Assembly: GCA_031963005.1 (NCBI GenBank)
Contig: JASSUL010000007.1
Span: 91,811 to 155,810, forward strand
DNA length: 64,000 bases
From: JASSUD01 sp031963005
Lineage (GTDB): Bacteria > Pseudomonadota > Gammaproteobacteria > Burkholderiales > Burkholderiaceae
Direction: 5' to 3'
This document shows, in pieces, positions 18,453-28,262 of this stretch. Made by a program: the position numbers and the translations under genes. The notes below the pieces were generated by a model, which did not search any database, was not told the DNA's origin, and saw nothing but the letters and a program-made list of their open reading frames with translations. Every line of letters starts with the position of its first letter. The first letter of the stretch is position 1.

Positions 18453-21431
18453 TTAATGAGCTGCTCCCCAATTTTTACCGACCCCGACTTCAACTAGCAG
18501 TGGAACTTTAAATTGAGCCACCCCGCTCATCAATTTGGGGAGCATGTTCCGCGCTTCCTCTAAGGCTTCATCAGGGACTTCAAGCACAAGCTCATCATGC
18601 ACTTGCATGATCAATGTCGTCTGACGCTCTGCACGCCCTTTAACGCCATCCGTCAATAGAGCTGCCTCCGTGATCCAAGCTTGCACAGCAATCATCGAAA
18701 GCTTAATCAGATCTGCTGCTGTGCCTTGCATAGGAGCATTAATCGCTGCACGCTCCGCGGCTTGGCGACGCGGGCCGCTTCCTGCATGAATATCGGGCAA
18801 CCATAAGCGGCGACCAAAAGCAGTCTCTACATATCCTTTTTGTTTCGCATGCTCCCGCGTGCGCTCCATATAGTCGGCCACCCCAGGATAACGGGTGAAA
18901 TAACGATCAATATACAAGCGTGCGGCGTCGCGCGTAATATTTAAGGCAGACGCCAGACCAAATGCACTCATCCCATAGATCAATCCAAAATTGATCACCT
19001 TAGCAACACGCCGTTGTTCACTAGAAACATCTTGAGGCTCTATGCTGAAAATTTCCGATGCGGTGGCGCGATGGACATCTTCTTCACGCGCAAAAGCACT
19101 CAATAGTTGCGCATCTTCACACAAATGGGCCAGGATGCGTAATTCAATCTGCGAATAATCGGCCGATAAAAGCGTGTATCCCGGCGAAGCAATAAAGGCC
19201 TCGCGAATACGCCGCCCTTGCGCGCTACGTATAGGAATATTTTGTAAATTGGGATCATTCGATGCCAAACGCCCCGTCACCGCTACAGCCTGTGCGTAAT
19301 TGGTATGCACACGCCCTGTCTGCGAATTCACCATTTTCGGCAGTTTATCGACATAGGTGGATTTCAATTTTGCAATCGAGCGATGTTCGAGCAAGAGTTT
19401 GGGTAATGGGTAATCTTCCGCTAGTTTAGAAAGCACTTCTTCATCGGTAGAAGGCGTACCACCAGGCGTTTTCTTGATCACCGGCAAGCCTAGCTTATGG
19501 AAAAAAATGGCTCCAATTTGTTTTGGAGAATTTAAATTAAATCGCTCACCGGCCAGTTCATACGCTTTAGCCTCTAGCTCGGCGAGCTGCGTGGCCATTT
19601 CAACGCTTTGTGCCGCTAATAAATTCGTGTCGATCAATACTCCGGTGCGCTCCATTTGATAGAGCACACGCGCTGTAGGCAATTCGATACGCTGATACAA
19701 GTCATGAAATCCGGCATTCTCTACGATGCGCGGATAGAGCGTCTGATGTACGCGTAAGGTCATATCCGCATCTTCTGCGCCGTACTCCGCGGCTTTATCA
19801 AAGGCCGCTTGATCAAAGCAAATCTGTGCGGCGCCCTTACCGCAGAGATCCTCGTAAGACAGGGTATCCATCCCTAAATGACGTAGCGCTAGACTGCCTA
19901 AATCATGCTTACGATGCGCTTCAAGCACATAGGATTCCAACAGCGTATCGTGCTCCACCCCCGCGAGGGAAATACCATAGTTCGCCAACACATGTTCGTC
20001 ATATTTCAGATGTTGCCCGACTTTTTTATGCGCAGCACTCGTCAACCAGGGGCATAAACGATCCAGCACTTCTTGAAGAGGCAATTGCGGTGGCGCATCC
20101 AGACCACGATGGCCAACAGGGATATACGCCGCACGACCTGGCTCGACACACAAGGAAAGCCCCACTAACTCAGCCGCCAAAGGATCGAGCGCCGTAGTTT
20201 CGGTATCTAGCGCCGTCAGTGAGGCCGCTTCGATGATTTTTAACCAGGCATCGAACTGCTCCCAAGTCAAAACAACCTCGTAGTGGGTTTCCAGCTTACT
20301 GTGCGCTGGATCGGCAGACGGTATTTGCTGTGCAGAATGAGGGGCATTGTCGGCGGCCAATGCGTGGCCCATAGCCCCATCAGTATGCATATCGTCATTG
20401 GACCCTGCAGCACCTCCCCCTTTTAAGCTCGCTAACTCTCGTCTAAAACCGTGTTTTTGATACAGCGTATGTAATTCAGCCTGCGACTCAGGCTCCATGC
20501 GTAACGAGTTTTCGATCGAATCAAAAGGGGGAAGGAGCTCACAGTCCGTTCGAATCGTCAGCAAGGTTTTTGCGGTGTCTAGGAAATCAATGGCCTTACG
20601 TAGATTGTCACCAATGGCGCCTTTAATCTGGTGTGCGTTTTGGACAATCGCATCGAGCGTGCCGTATTCATTGAGCCATTTGAGTGCGGTTTTAGGGCCA
20701 CATTTAGGCACTCCAGGAATATTGTCCGAGGCGTCCCCCATTAGAGCTAGGTAATCGACAATGCGTTCAGGAGGGACTCCCCACTTCGCCATCACCCCTG
20801 CTTTATCCAAAATTTCTTGGCTCATCGTATTGGTTAGGCTCACTCGATCACTCACGAGTTGCGCAAAATCTTTATCTCCAGAGGCAATCACCACCTTCAT
20901 TCCACACGCTTGGGCCTGACGAGCAAGGGTTCCGATAATATCATCAGCTTCTACCTCGCCAGACATCAAGACCGGCCACCCCAAAGCGCGGATCAACTCA
21001 TGAACAGACGGGATCTGCGCAACTAAATCAGGGGGGGTAGCGCGACGGTGCGCTTTATAGGGTGCGTACATCTTTTTCCGAAAGGTCTGACCACTGGAAT
21101 CAAAGATGCAGGCGCTATACTGCAAGTCCATTGCGCACAGTGCTTCTGGGCTTTGCACTGAGGAGGTTTTTACACCATTTTTTTCGGATAAAAGCGACGC
21201 GTTGTTTGTAGAGGTAGGGGTATTTTGCTGCTCCTGCTGTATTTGCAACTGTATTTGCTCACATACCTCCCTATGCAATCGCCGCAGCATAGTGACCATG
21301 CCATATATTGCTCCGGTTGGCTCCCCATTTGGGCTGCGTAAATCCGGCATAGCGTGATAGGCACGGTATAAAAAACTAGATCCATCCACTAAAAGCAGCG
21401 TGCGCCCTTCGCAAGCACCATATTCCGGCAT
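18453..21431 (-). CDS. polA: DNA polymerase I
   Basis: A three-domain repair and Okazaki-processing polymerase of 992 residues. It has the N-terminal 5'-3' exonuclease (TLLLVDGSSFLYRAYHAMPD, then DNIPGVPKCGPKTA), the 3'-5' proofreading domain with DTETTALDPLAAE near 406 retaining the catalytic Asp/Glu, and the C-terminal polymerase with DYSQIELRILAHL near 755 and MQVHDELVLEVP near 955. The linker around 340-380 and the insert near 60-95 are longer than in E. coli. Divergent from the LOG gene with only 23 bp between starts, so promoters must overlap. Confidence 0.97.
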   Translation of the reverse strand: MPEYGACEGRTLLLVDGSSFLYRAYHAMPDLRSPNGEPTGAIYGMVTMLRRLHREVCEQIQLQIQQEQQNTPTSTNNASLLSEKNGVKTSSVQSPEALCAMDLQYSACIFDSSGQTFRKKMYAPYKAHRRATPPDLVAQIPSVHELIRALGWPVLMSGEVEADDIIGTLARQAQACGMKVVIASGDKDFAQLVSDRVSLTNTMSQEILDKAGVMAKWGVPPERIVDYLALMGDASDNIPGVPKCGPKTALKWLNEYGTLDAIVQNAHQIKGAIGDNLRKAIDFLDTAKTLLTIRTDCELLPPFDSIENSLRMEPESQAELHTLYQKHGFRRELASLKGGGAAGSNDDMHTDGAMGHALAADNAPHSAQQIPSADPAHSKLETHYEVVLTWEQFDAWLKIIEAASLTALDTETTALDPLAAELVGLSLCVEPGRAAYIPVGHRGLDAPPQLPLQEVLDRLCPWLTSAAHKKVGQHLKYDEHVLANYGISLAGVEHDTLLESYVLEAHRKHDLGSLALRHLGMDTLSYEDLCGKGAAQICFDQAAFDKAAEYGAEDADMTLRVHQTLYPRIVENAGFHDLYQRIELPTARVLYQMERTGVLIDTNLLAAQSVEMATQLAELEAKAYELAGERFNLNSPKQIGAIFFHKLGLPVIKKTPGGTPSTDEEVLSKLAEDYPLPKLLLEHRSIAKLKSTYVDKLPKMVNSQTGRVHTNYAQAVAVTGRLASNDPNLQNIPIRSAQGRRIREAFIASPGYTLLSADYSQIELRILAHLCEDAQLLSAFAREEDVHRATASEIFSIEPQDVSSEQRRVAKVINFGLIYGMSAFGLASALNITRDAARLYIDRYFTRYPGVADYMERTREHAKQKGYVETAFGRRLWLPDIHAGSGPRRQAAERAAINAPMQGTAADLIKLSMIAVQAWITEAALLTDGVKGRAERQTTLIMQVHDELVLEVPDEALEEARNMLPKLMSGVAQFKVPLLVEVGVGKNWGAAH

Positions 21432-21454
21432 AAAACCACTCTAGAAAAATAAAA

Positions 21455-22207
21455 ATGAACCAACGAAAAGTTATTCCCCGTTTGCGTGAAATCCGAGACG
21501 AAGAGCGTGCAACAGCAAAAAAAGCACGCTCTTCGTGGCAGATGTTCACGATTATGGCAGAGTTTATCGAGGCCACCGAATTGCTTTCGGAATTACGTCC
21601 CGCCGTGAGTATCTATGGATCCGCACGCTTGAAAGCCAATTCCAAATATTGCCGATTAGCCACACAGATTGCTAGAAAATTTTCCGATGCGGGCTTTGCC
21701 GTCATTTCTGGAGGAGGCCCAGGCATTATGCAAGCTGCCAATAAAGGCGCTTTTGCAGGCAAATCCCCTTCTGTGGGCCTCAATATCGAGCTTCCTCTTG
21801 AAAAGCATAACAATGCTTATCAAGATATCTCTTTGCGCTTTCGGCATTTTTTCACACGCAAAGTCACTTTTATGAAGAACTCTGACGCGGTGGTCGTCAT
21901 GCCTGGGGGCTTTGGTACGCTAGATGAACTCGCTGAAGTCCTCACATTAATGCAAACAGAAAAAGCGCGTCGCGTCCCGATTATTTTAGTAGGTGCGTCT
22001 TTTTGGGAAGGATTATTAGATTGGTTTAAAGACAGCCTGCTCTCGTTAGGCGTAATTAGTGCACACGACCTGGATTTGCTGCAAGTGACCGACGATCCTG
22101 ATGAGGTATTACAAGCGGTATTTCGTTTTTACGAAGAGCGTGAACTGCCTGATGATGCGAATAAAAGTGTACTGCAACCTTATAAGCAGCAAAAAATACC
22201 TGCTTGA
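21455..22207 (+). CDS. LOG family protein (nucleoside 5'-monophosphate phosphoribohydrolase-like)
   Basis: A Rossmann-fold protein of 250 residues from the TIGR00730/LOG group, whose plant members release free cytokinins from riboside monophosphates. The two signature motifs are present: SGGGPGIMQAANKGAF near 85-100 and PGGFGTLDELAEVLTL near 149-165. The N-terminal 40 residues form a charged helix typical of the larger bacterial subgroup. Its position beside polA is common in Burkholderia. The physiological substrate is not known for this subgroup. Confidence 0.85.
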   Translation: MNQRKVIPRLREIRDEERATAKKARSSWQMFTIMAEFIEATELLSELRPAVSIYGSARLKANSKYCRLATQIARKFSDAGFAVISGGGPGIMQAANKGAFAGKSPSVGLNIELPLEKHNNAYQDISLRFRHFFTRKVTFMKNSDAVVVMPGGFGTLDELAEVLTLMQTEKARRVPIILVGASFWEGLLDWFKDSLLSLGVISAHDLDLLQVTDDPDEVLQAVFRFYEERELPDDANKSVLQPYKQQKIPA

Positions 22208-22242
22208 AATCCAGTATGGTAGATACCGGCTTCGAAAGAAGT

Positions 22243-22839
22243 CTACGCAAACACTTCGGCCTCTTTGAATCTGCGTGCGGCTTCTTTGGGCTCACCTTCT
22301 ATAGGCACGCCCTGCAAAGGCCAATCAATCGCCAAATCAGGATCATCCCAACGAATACATCGCGCGTGCTCGGGAGCATAATATTGCGTGGTTTTATAAG
22401 CGCAATCTACACGATCAGAGCACGCCAAAAAGCCATGCGCAAAACCTGGAGGAATCCAAAGTTGGGTATGGCTCTCTGCAGACAAACGCACACTCCAGCT
22501 ATGTCCAAATGTCGGTGAACTACGCCGTATATCCACGATCACATCAAAAATTTCTCCATATAAAACACGCACTAATTTACCTTGCGGGTTCTGTAATTGA
22601 TAGTGCAGGCCTCGCACTACATTTTTTTGAGATCTCGACTGATTATCCTGCACAAATCGAATAGGAAATTTTAAAGCAGTAGCACAGCCGGATTGGGCAT
22701 AGGCTAAATGCAAGGCTTCATTAAAAACTTGCTCATTAAAGCTTTCAAAAAAAAAGCCACGCACATCATGAAATACCGTCGGCTCAATCAGCTTGACTTC
22801 TGGGAAAGGCGTGGATAAAACTTTTAAAGGTATATTCAT
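22243..22839 (-). CDS. rmlC: dTDP-4-dehydrorhamnose 3,5-epimerase
   Basis: A cupin epimerase of 198 residues in dTDP-L-rhamnose synthesis. Typical segments are VFHDVRGFFFESFN (about 22-35), QDNQSRSQKNVVRGLHYQLQ with the catalytic His (about 63-82), and LWIPPGFAHGFLACSD (about 130-145). It follows rmlB with an 18-bp gap on the same strand. rmlA and rmlD, needed for the full pathway, are not in the window. The donor sugar could serve EarP, encoded nearby, and lipopolysaccharide. Confidence 0.95.
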   Translation of the reverse strand: MNIPLKVLSTPFPEVKLIEPTVFHDVRGFFFESFNEQVFNEALHLAYAQSGCATALKFPIRFVQDNQSRSQKNVVRGLHYQLQNPQGKLVRVLYGEIFDVIVDIRRSSPTFGHSWSVRLSAESHTQLWIPPGFAHGFLACSDRVDCAYKTTQYYAPEHARCIRWDDPDLAIDWPLQGVPIEGEPKEAARRFKEAEVFA

Positions 22840-22857
22840 CTATTTCTGACCTAAACA

Positions 22858-23922
22858 CTAAAACGCTACACCTGGTATGAGCCAAGCTTCATGCCCTAAG
22901 TACCACCGCACGGTTTTTTCTAATCCGCTTTGAAAACTTTCAATAGGTTGCCAAGCTAAGGTGTTGCGTATTTTTTCCGCATTAATGGCATAGCGTCGGT
23001 CATGTCCGCGGTCTTCCGAGTAGGCAATTTGCTCCGCATAGGAGGCGCCGTTCGATTTAGGGCGAATACGATCTAGCAATGTACATAATGTGTGCACTAA
23101 ATGGATATTCGTTTCTGGATGATCCGCACCAATATTATAGATTTCGCCAACTAGGCCGCGCGCTAGCACCGTTTCAATGGCGCGGCAGTGGTCTTGCACA
23201 TATAGCCAATCACGTACATGCTGTCCATCTCCATATAACCATATCGGCGCTCCAGCAAGCGCACGTGCTATGGTGAGAGGAATCAATTTCTCGGGAAATT
23301 GACAGGGGCCAAAGTTATTACAAGCATGCGTAATAATTGTAGGGAGTCCATACGTTTGATAATACGCACGCACTAAATGATCCGCACTCGCTTTGCTCGC
23401 GGCATACGGATTATTAGGCGCATAGGGCGTCATTTCAGAAAAAGGCGCTTCTCCCGATTCTAGAGAACCATACACTTCATCGGTAGAGATATGTATAAAA
23501 CGAAAAGCCTCTTGGGCCGCAGCAGGGAGCGTTTGCCAATATTGGCGTACCGCTTCCAACAAAACCGCGGTACCCATAATATTGGTTTGTACACTTTCTA
23601 GAGGCTGGGCGATGGAGCGGTCTACATGACTTTGCGCTGCACAGTGGATAATCGCGCGGGGTTGATAGCGTGCTAATACTGCCTGCATTGCAGCGCTATC
23701 TGCGATATCTGCCTGTATAAAAATATGGCGTGCACTAATAGGCAAAAAATGTAAGCTAGCCTGGCTAAAAGGGTAGACTAACTTATCTACATTCACCAGC
23801 GTTTCCCCCTGAAATGCCGGTGTATGCTGCGCGATATCCTTTTCTTCGCGTGGCCCAGCATTTAGGCGATTGAATACCAAATTAGCGCCGATAAACCCAG
23901 CGCCTCCTGTCACTAAAAGCAT
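22858..23922 (-). CDS. rmlB: dTDP-glucose 4,6-dehydratase
   Basis: An extended short-chain dehydrogenase of 354 residues that makes dTDP-4-dehydro-6-deoxyglucose with bound NAD. It has GGAGFIGANL at 6-15, HISTDEVYGSLE near 145, the catalytic YAASKASADH near 173-182, and the substrate block NNFGPCQFPEKLIPL. It is first in the rmlB-rmlC pair. The ATG at 23922 begins directly with the nucleotide-binding strand (MLLVTGGAGFIG), as in homologues. Confidence 0.95.
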   Translation of the reverse strand: MLLVTGGAGFIGANLVFNRLNAGPREEKDIAQHTPAFQGETLVNVDKLVYPFSQASLHFLPISARHIFIQADIADSAAMQAVLARYQPRAIIHCAAQSHVDRSIAQPLESVQTNIMGTAVLLEAVRQYWQTLPAAAQEAFRFIHISTDEVYGSLESGEAPFSEMTPYAPNNPYAASKASADHLVRAYYQTYGLPTIITHACNNFGPCQFPEKLIPLTIARALAGAPIWLYGDGQHVRDWLYVQDHCRAIETVLARGLVGEIYNIGADHPETNIHLVHTLCTLLDRIRPKSNGASYAEQIAYSEDRGHDRRYAINAEKIRNTLAWQPIESFQSGLEKTVRWYLGHEAWLIPGVAF

Positions 23923-23960
23923 GGTATTCCCAAAATTTTGTAAAAAATCTTTAAAAAGCT

Positions 23961-23981
23961 AGGGTGTGTCTACAATTGCCC
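23961..23981. repeat. 21-nt intergenic motif, copy 1
   Basis: AGGG, TG, then TGTCTACAATTGCCC. A copy with only the two middle bases changed occurs at 28176-28196. It lies upstream of rmlB and apaH, which are divergent. Function unknown; see the paired palindromic copy. Confidence 0.5.
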
Positions 23982-24101
23982 TATTTCCGATGCGTTTTTC
24001 TGAAATAGCCTATAGCATTTTAAACAGGATTCTCTTTAGGCTCTTTTAAAAGCAGCCCCCCCTTTTTAAGCCATTTTGCGCATCTGATAGGTTTTAGCCC
24101 T

Positions 24102-24998
24102 ATGACCTCCCCTCCCACATTACCTACAGACAATCTCTCTACGCCACTTCCCCCACCGCTTGCATTCGGCGACATTCAGGGTTGCCGTAGTGCTTTACAT
24201 GCACTACTAGAAAAAGCACAACCCAGCGCACAAACCCCCTTATGGTTTACCGGCGATATTGTCAATAGAGGAGAGGATTCTCTAGGTACTTTGCGCGATG
24301 TTATCGGTTTTGGTACACGGGCAGTCAGTGTTTTAGGAAATCATGAGTTACACCTGCTCTCTGTTGCAGCGGGCGTGCGCCCTATCCAAGCAGGGGATAG
24401 CATAACGGATATTTTACAGGCACCCGATGCTGCTGATTTAATGGATTGGCTCCGCCACCGCCCTCTTGCGCACTATGACCGCGGCTGGCTGATGGTACAC
24501 GCAGGAGTTTTACCACAATGGGATATTGCACAAACGCTAGAATATGCCCAGGAACTCGAGCAAGCACTTCGGGGACCACACTGGAAAGAATGCCTTTTCC
24601 ATTTAAATACTCCGGCTTCCAAAACCGAATACAGTACCTGGAATCCCACGCTCAAAGGCTATGAACGTCTACGAGTGATTGCCAATGCATTCACAAAAAT
24701 GCGTTTTTGCCATATTAGCGGTGCCCGAAAAGGACAGATGGAACTCGATGCAAAAATGGCAAAAGGCCCTCCCCAAGATGCTCCTGCACATACTTGCCCT
24801 TGGTTCGATGCTCCGCATCGACGCACTGCAAATACGCCTATTGTTTTTGGGCATTGGGCCGCACTGGGTTTACTCATGCGCGATACGCTCTGCGGTTTAG
24901 ATACGGGCTGTATTTGGGGAGGGCCATTGAGCGCAGCCACCTTACATAGCGAATACGCCCAACGTACCCTCTTTCAAGTGTGCTGTAAGCCAAGGTGA
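24102..24998 (+). CDS. apaH: Bis(5'-nucleosyl)-tetraphosphatase, symmetrical
   Basis: A metallophosphoesterase of 298 residues that hydrolyses diadenosine tetraphosphate to two ADP. It acts as an alarmone-clearing enzyme and removes Np4 caps from RNA. The motifs are GDIQGC near 23-28, WFTGDIVNRGEDSLGTLR near 48-65, GNHELH near 79-84, and GHWAALGL and LDTGCIWGG towards the C-terminus. The usual NRGPDS is NRGEDS here. It is a single gene followed by about 630 bp without a clear gene. Confidence 0.94.
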   Translation: MTSPPTLPTDNLSTPLPPPLAFGDIQGCRSALHALLEKAQPSAQTPLWFTGDIVNRGEDSLGTLRDVIGFGTRAVSVLGNHELHLLSVAAGVRPIQAGDSITDILQAPDAADLMDWLRHRPLAHYDRGWLMVHAGVLPQWDIAQTLEYAQELEQALRGPHWKECLFHLNTPASKTEYSTWNPTLKGYERLRVIANAFTKMRFCHISGARKGQMELDAKMAKGPPQDAPAHTCPWFDAPHRRTANTPIVFGHWAALGLLMRDTLCGLDTGCIWGGPLSAATLHSEYAQRTLFQVCCKPR

Positions 24999-25631
24999 GT
25001 TCCCTTTCCTCTGAGAGCCTGTTTAGTATCAAGCCAACATTTTCTGCTAATAAAAATATTTTTCAAAAAGCAATAATCACGTGTTTTTTTAAAAACGGGC
25101 TTTCGCGATCAAAAAACAATTGCATTCTGTATCGGATAGGATTCCGTTCTTTTCATCTGCGCTGAATACCTTGGTAATCGGAATAATAGATATAGCGCTC
25201 CAGTCCCTCTTATAGCCGCTTAATATAAAAATATACTCAATATGAGAGGAGAGGCCACCTCTTTAGCAGAGGTGCAATACATGTACGAAGAAAGCCTTTT
25301 TAATACGCGCTGAACCTTGTCTGATGGCCAAATGCCATGAAAGGCGCAATATACGCTTCTCCCACCACGTAAGATTAGATAAGAATATTCTATTTTTCTT
25401 TTCGCACCTATGCATTCATCTTAGAGTCTATAACAATTCGCTTCTATTTAGTTCAGACACTCCGGCAAGCACTGCTTCGTCATCTCCACAATAGGTTATC
25501 TGAAGACTTTGAGAACTCAAAGTTTTGACATAACTTTAAATTATTTCCGCCAACCATAAAAACTGCGCTAAAACCCTATATATCCTCCTTAAAATCCATG
25601 CCCCCTCTCTCCACTTCTCTATAAAAACAAC
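24999..25631. other. AT-rich intergenic region after apaH
   Basis: No gene supported. It contains a small inverted repeat, CACCTC/GAGGTG with a short loop near 25257-25275, and a TTGACA at about 25535 without a well-spaced -10 box. It probably holds the promoter of the unknown gene at 25632. Confidence 0.4.
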
Positions 25632-26783
25632 ATGAATTTCTTTAATATTTCCTTATTTTGGACGCAAAATAATACTGTCTCACCCAATTTTGAAAATAAT
25701 ACAACAAATGGAATGAGATATCTCAAAGAGATCATTGCCGATTTGAATAATAAAAGAGAGGAAATGCGCCAAGGTATTATTCAGACCCCAATCAATTATA
25801 TTCATATCATCTCTGAACTTAGAGAAAGGCTTTCTGTATCTAAGAGACACGAAGAAGTACTAAATGCCCTACTCGCGATCACTCAGCATTTTCCCTACAT
25901 CATCTCAGAGCGTGATAGCAAGGTGCGTCTACAAATTTGGGATCTCTTGAATGAGAATGTGGACAAAATCGCCATCGAAAAATTGATACCGGCATGGAGA
26001 AATGGCATCACCAATAAAACGGTACAAGAAAAATATCGGATATTGGAAGAGAAACACCATAATCTATGGATCAATATTGCAGCTTATTTAGAATTTTTAT
26101 TAGCTGACGAACACCGCCATCCTTTTGTTGTAAAATTTGCCCAGAAAGAAAGTGATGTTTTAAATTATATACAAATGTATGTAAAAAACACTTCAAAAAA
26201 ACCAGATAACACTAAAATTATCACTTTAGTCCAATCTTTAAATTATCTGCGCCAAAATTTTCAACATAATGAAACAAAGAGTATTTTTAATTATATCTCT
26301 GAATACTTTAAAGAGTTTACAGATTCTTGCTTAGATCCATTAGTCACGTGCTTTGACAGCAACACCGCTAGCACACAATCTAAACCGTGGATTCTTGCAT
26401 TGCATTTTTATCGGGCTTGTGAACTTATAGAAAATAATAAAATATCAGAAAGCGGTATCGAATTACAACAAACAATAGTAGATATCGATGAAGAATTGGA
26501 GCAAGATACCTTGCAAACTAGTGCAAGATCAAGGAAGAACAGCCTAGCTGATATATTTATAGGCAAGCATAAAGAGATACCACCACATTTATATAACAAC
26601 TGCCTTACAGAAGTTATCAATGCACAGACAGAGCGCATGACAGAGCTTGTCAAAAAGCAACCGGAGATGCTCGCTGGTTTGATTCGCTCTATATCCCCCG
26701 TAGATAGAGAGAGACCGTCTAGAGAGAGACCATCCTTGGAATACAGTACCTTTTTCCCCGTCGCTTGTAGACACCTATCATAA
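25632..26783 (+). CDS. Unknown alpha-helical protein, effector-like
   Basis: An AT-rich gene for a 383-residue protein, almost entirely helical by eye, with no transmembrane segment, signal peptide or recognised motif. Features are an Asn-rich N-terminus (about 1-28), long amphipathic helices, and near the C-terminus a short Arg/Ser/Pro repeat (DRERPSRERPS). Its composition differs clearly from apaH and ribBA on either side and resembles the other accessory genes. This suggests an acquired or fast-evolving host-interaction gene. No function is proposed. Confidence 0.6.
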   Translation: MNFFNISLFWTQNNTVSPNFENNTTNGMRYLKEIIADLNNKREEMRQGIIQTPINYIHIISELRERLSVSKRHEEVLNALLAITQHFPYIISERDSKVRLQIWDLLNENVDKIAIEKLIPAWRNGITNKTVQEKYRILEEKHHNLWINIAAYLEFLLADEHRHPFVVKFAQKESDVLNYIQMYVKNTSKKPDNTKIITLVQSLNYLRQNFQHNETKSIFNYISEYFKEFTDSCLDPLVTCFDSNTASTQSKPWILALHFYRACELIENNKISESGIELQQTIVDIDEELEQDTLQTSARSRKNSLADIFIGKHKEIPPHLYNNCLTEVINAQTERMTELVKKQPEMLAGLIRSISPVDRERPSRERPSLEYSTFFPVACRHLS

Positions 26784-27023
26784 GTCGTGTTCTTTATATT
26801 AAGGGATGCTGGGCACACGCATACCCCTTACTGACTTGAGTCACATGCAAAAGACCGATACTCCTGCATACCCTATCGTTTCTTTATGCATCATATCCGT
26901 GGTATAGCGATTGATCACCTTCAAATTGCGCACGAACAGCGCTTTTTTATCGGCCATTGCTCAGTCAACAACACAAACTTTCCGCTGCTCAGGAGTAGAA
27001 TAACGGCTTTTTCGAGTTCGCTT

Positions 27024-28154
27024 ATGCTCTCTTCTATCCCAGACCTTATTGCTGAGTTAAAAGCAGGCCGGATGATCATCCTTGCCGATGATGAAGGACG
27101 AGAAAACGAAGGAGATTTGCTGCTGGCCGCCGATTTTGTTACTCCAGAAGCCATTAACTTTATGGCGCGCTTTGGTTGCGGCCTTGTTTGCCTTACGCTC
27201 ACGCAAGAACGATGCCGGCAACTCAATTTACCGCTGATGGTACAAAACAATAGCGCACGCTACGGAACAGCTTTTACAGTGAGTATTGAAGCAGCACAGG
27301 GCATTTCGACAGGGATCTCTGCAGCAGATCGTGCACGCACGATACAAGCGGCCATTGCCCACGATGCACGTGCAGAAGATATAGCACAACCTGGCCATAT
27401 CTTTCCGGTAATGGCACAACCTGGCGGAGTATTAGTGCGTGCTGGACACACTGAAGCCGGATGTGATCTTACTGCGCTAGCAGGTTTAACCTCTGCGGCA
27501 GTCATCTGTGAGGTCATGAATCCTGACGGCACTATGGCGCGCCTGCCTGATTTAATAAAGTTTGCGGCTCAACACCAACTGAAATTAGGTACAGTCGCTG
27601 ATTTAATTCAATACCGAAGTCAAACAGAGTCTGTGATTGATCGCGTTGCGCAGCGCACCTTACAAACCCATTACGGCACATTTCGTACTGTTTTATATAC
27701 CGACCGCGCTAACGGCAACTTCCATCTGGCACTTATACGAGGAGAACCTCAGCCTGATGAAGAAACGATAGTACGAGTACACGAGCCCACCTCTATACTG
27801 GATTGCCTAGAAATTCGACGTCCTGCACGCTCCTGGTCTTTGTCCTCTGCATTGCACTATGTTGCACAGAGTACTTGCGCTGGAGTGGTAGTTTTGCTTA
27901 ACTGCAACGGTCTAGAAAATACACTACTTGAAAGCTATACCGCTTTAGAGGATCTTGATAAAACAGAGCAGCTTCGGCATCGCCCGATTGACTTTAAAAC
28001 TTATGGAATCGGTGCTCAGATCCTGCGTGATCTGAACATACGAAAAATGCGCGTCCTTGCTAGTCCCCGCAAACTAGGCAGTTTATCGGCCTACGGACTT
28101 GAAGTCACTGACTTCATGCCTGTGCCCAACGAAGATAGCGCAGACATCCTCTGA
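27024..28154 (+). CDS. ribB: 3,4-dihydroxy-2-butanone 4-phosphate synthase with degenerate GTP cyclohydrolase II domain
   Basis: A riboflavin pathway protein of 376 residues. The N-terminal half is a complete DHBP synthase, with DDEGRENEGD near 21-30 and HTEAGCDLTALAG near 142-154. The C-terminal half keeps the RibA outline (HYGTFRTVLY; DFKTYGIGAQILRDL) but lacks the three zinc cysteines and the catalytic RQEGRGIGL block, so it should not act on GTP. This hybrid is common in proteobacteria that carry a separate ribA. The open frame starts at 26886, but the ATG at 27024 (MLSSIPDLIAELKAGR) is the conserved start. No FMN riboswitch was seen upstream. Confidence 0.92.
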   Translation: MLSSIPDLIAELKAGRMIILADDEGRENEGDLLLAADFVTPEAINFMARFGCGLVCLTLTQERCRQLNLPLMVQNNSARYGTAFTVSIEAAQGISTGISAADRARTIQAAIAHDARAEDIAQPGHIFPVMAQPGGVLVRAGHTEAGCDLTALAGLTSAAVICEVMNPDGTMARLPDLIKFAAQHQLKLGTVADLIQYRSQTESVIDRVAQRTLQTHYGTFRTVLYTDRANGNFHLALIRGEPQPDEETIVRVHEPTSILDCLEIRRPARSWSLSSALHYVAQSTCAGVVVLLNCNGLENTLLESYTALEDLDKTEQLRHRPIDFKTYGIGAQILRDLNIRKMRVLASPRKLGSLSAYGLEVTDFMPVPNEDSADIL

Positions 28155-28175
28155 AATTCGCACTGATCACCCCCT

Positions 28176-28233
28176 AGGGCATGTCTACAATTGCCCAAAT
28201 ATGGGCCCTTTTGAATCATTGTAGACACTCCCT
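28176..28233. repeat. 58-bp palindromic element between ribB and ribH
   Basis: Ends pair as AGGG-CA-TGTCTACAAT with ATTGTAGACA-CT-CCCT, 14 pairs around a two-base mismatch. The left 21 nt match the motif at 23961-23981. It could act as a processing hairpin in the rib-nusB transcript or be a small non-autonomous repeat. Confidence 0.6.
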
Positions 28234-28262
28234 ATTCACTATTTAAATACACAGACATTGGT

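Noticed and set aside
25530..25570. TTGACA-type promoter for the gene at 25632
   Set aside because: The -35 hexamer is good, but there is no TATAAT-like box at 15-19 nt.
26784..27023. Possible FMN riboswitch before ribB
   Set aside because: No conserved RFN blocks (AGGGGCAGGG, GGTGAAATTCC, ACCGGCGG) are present.
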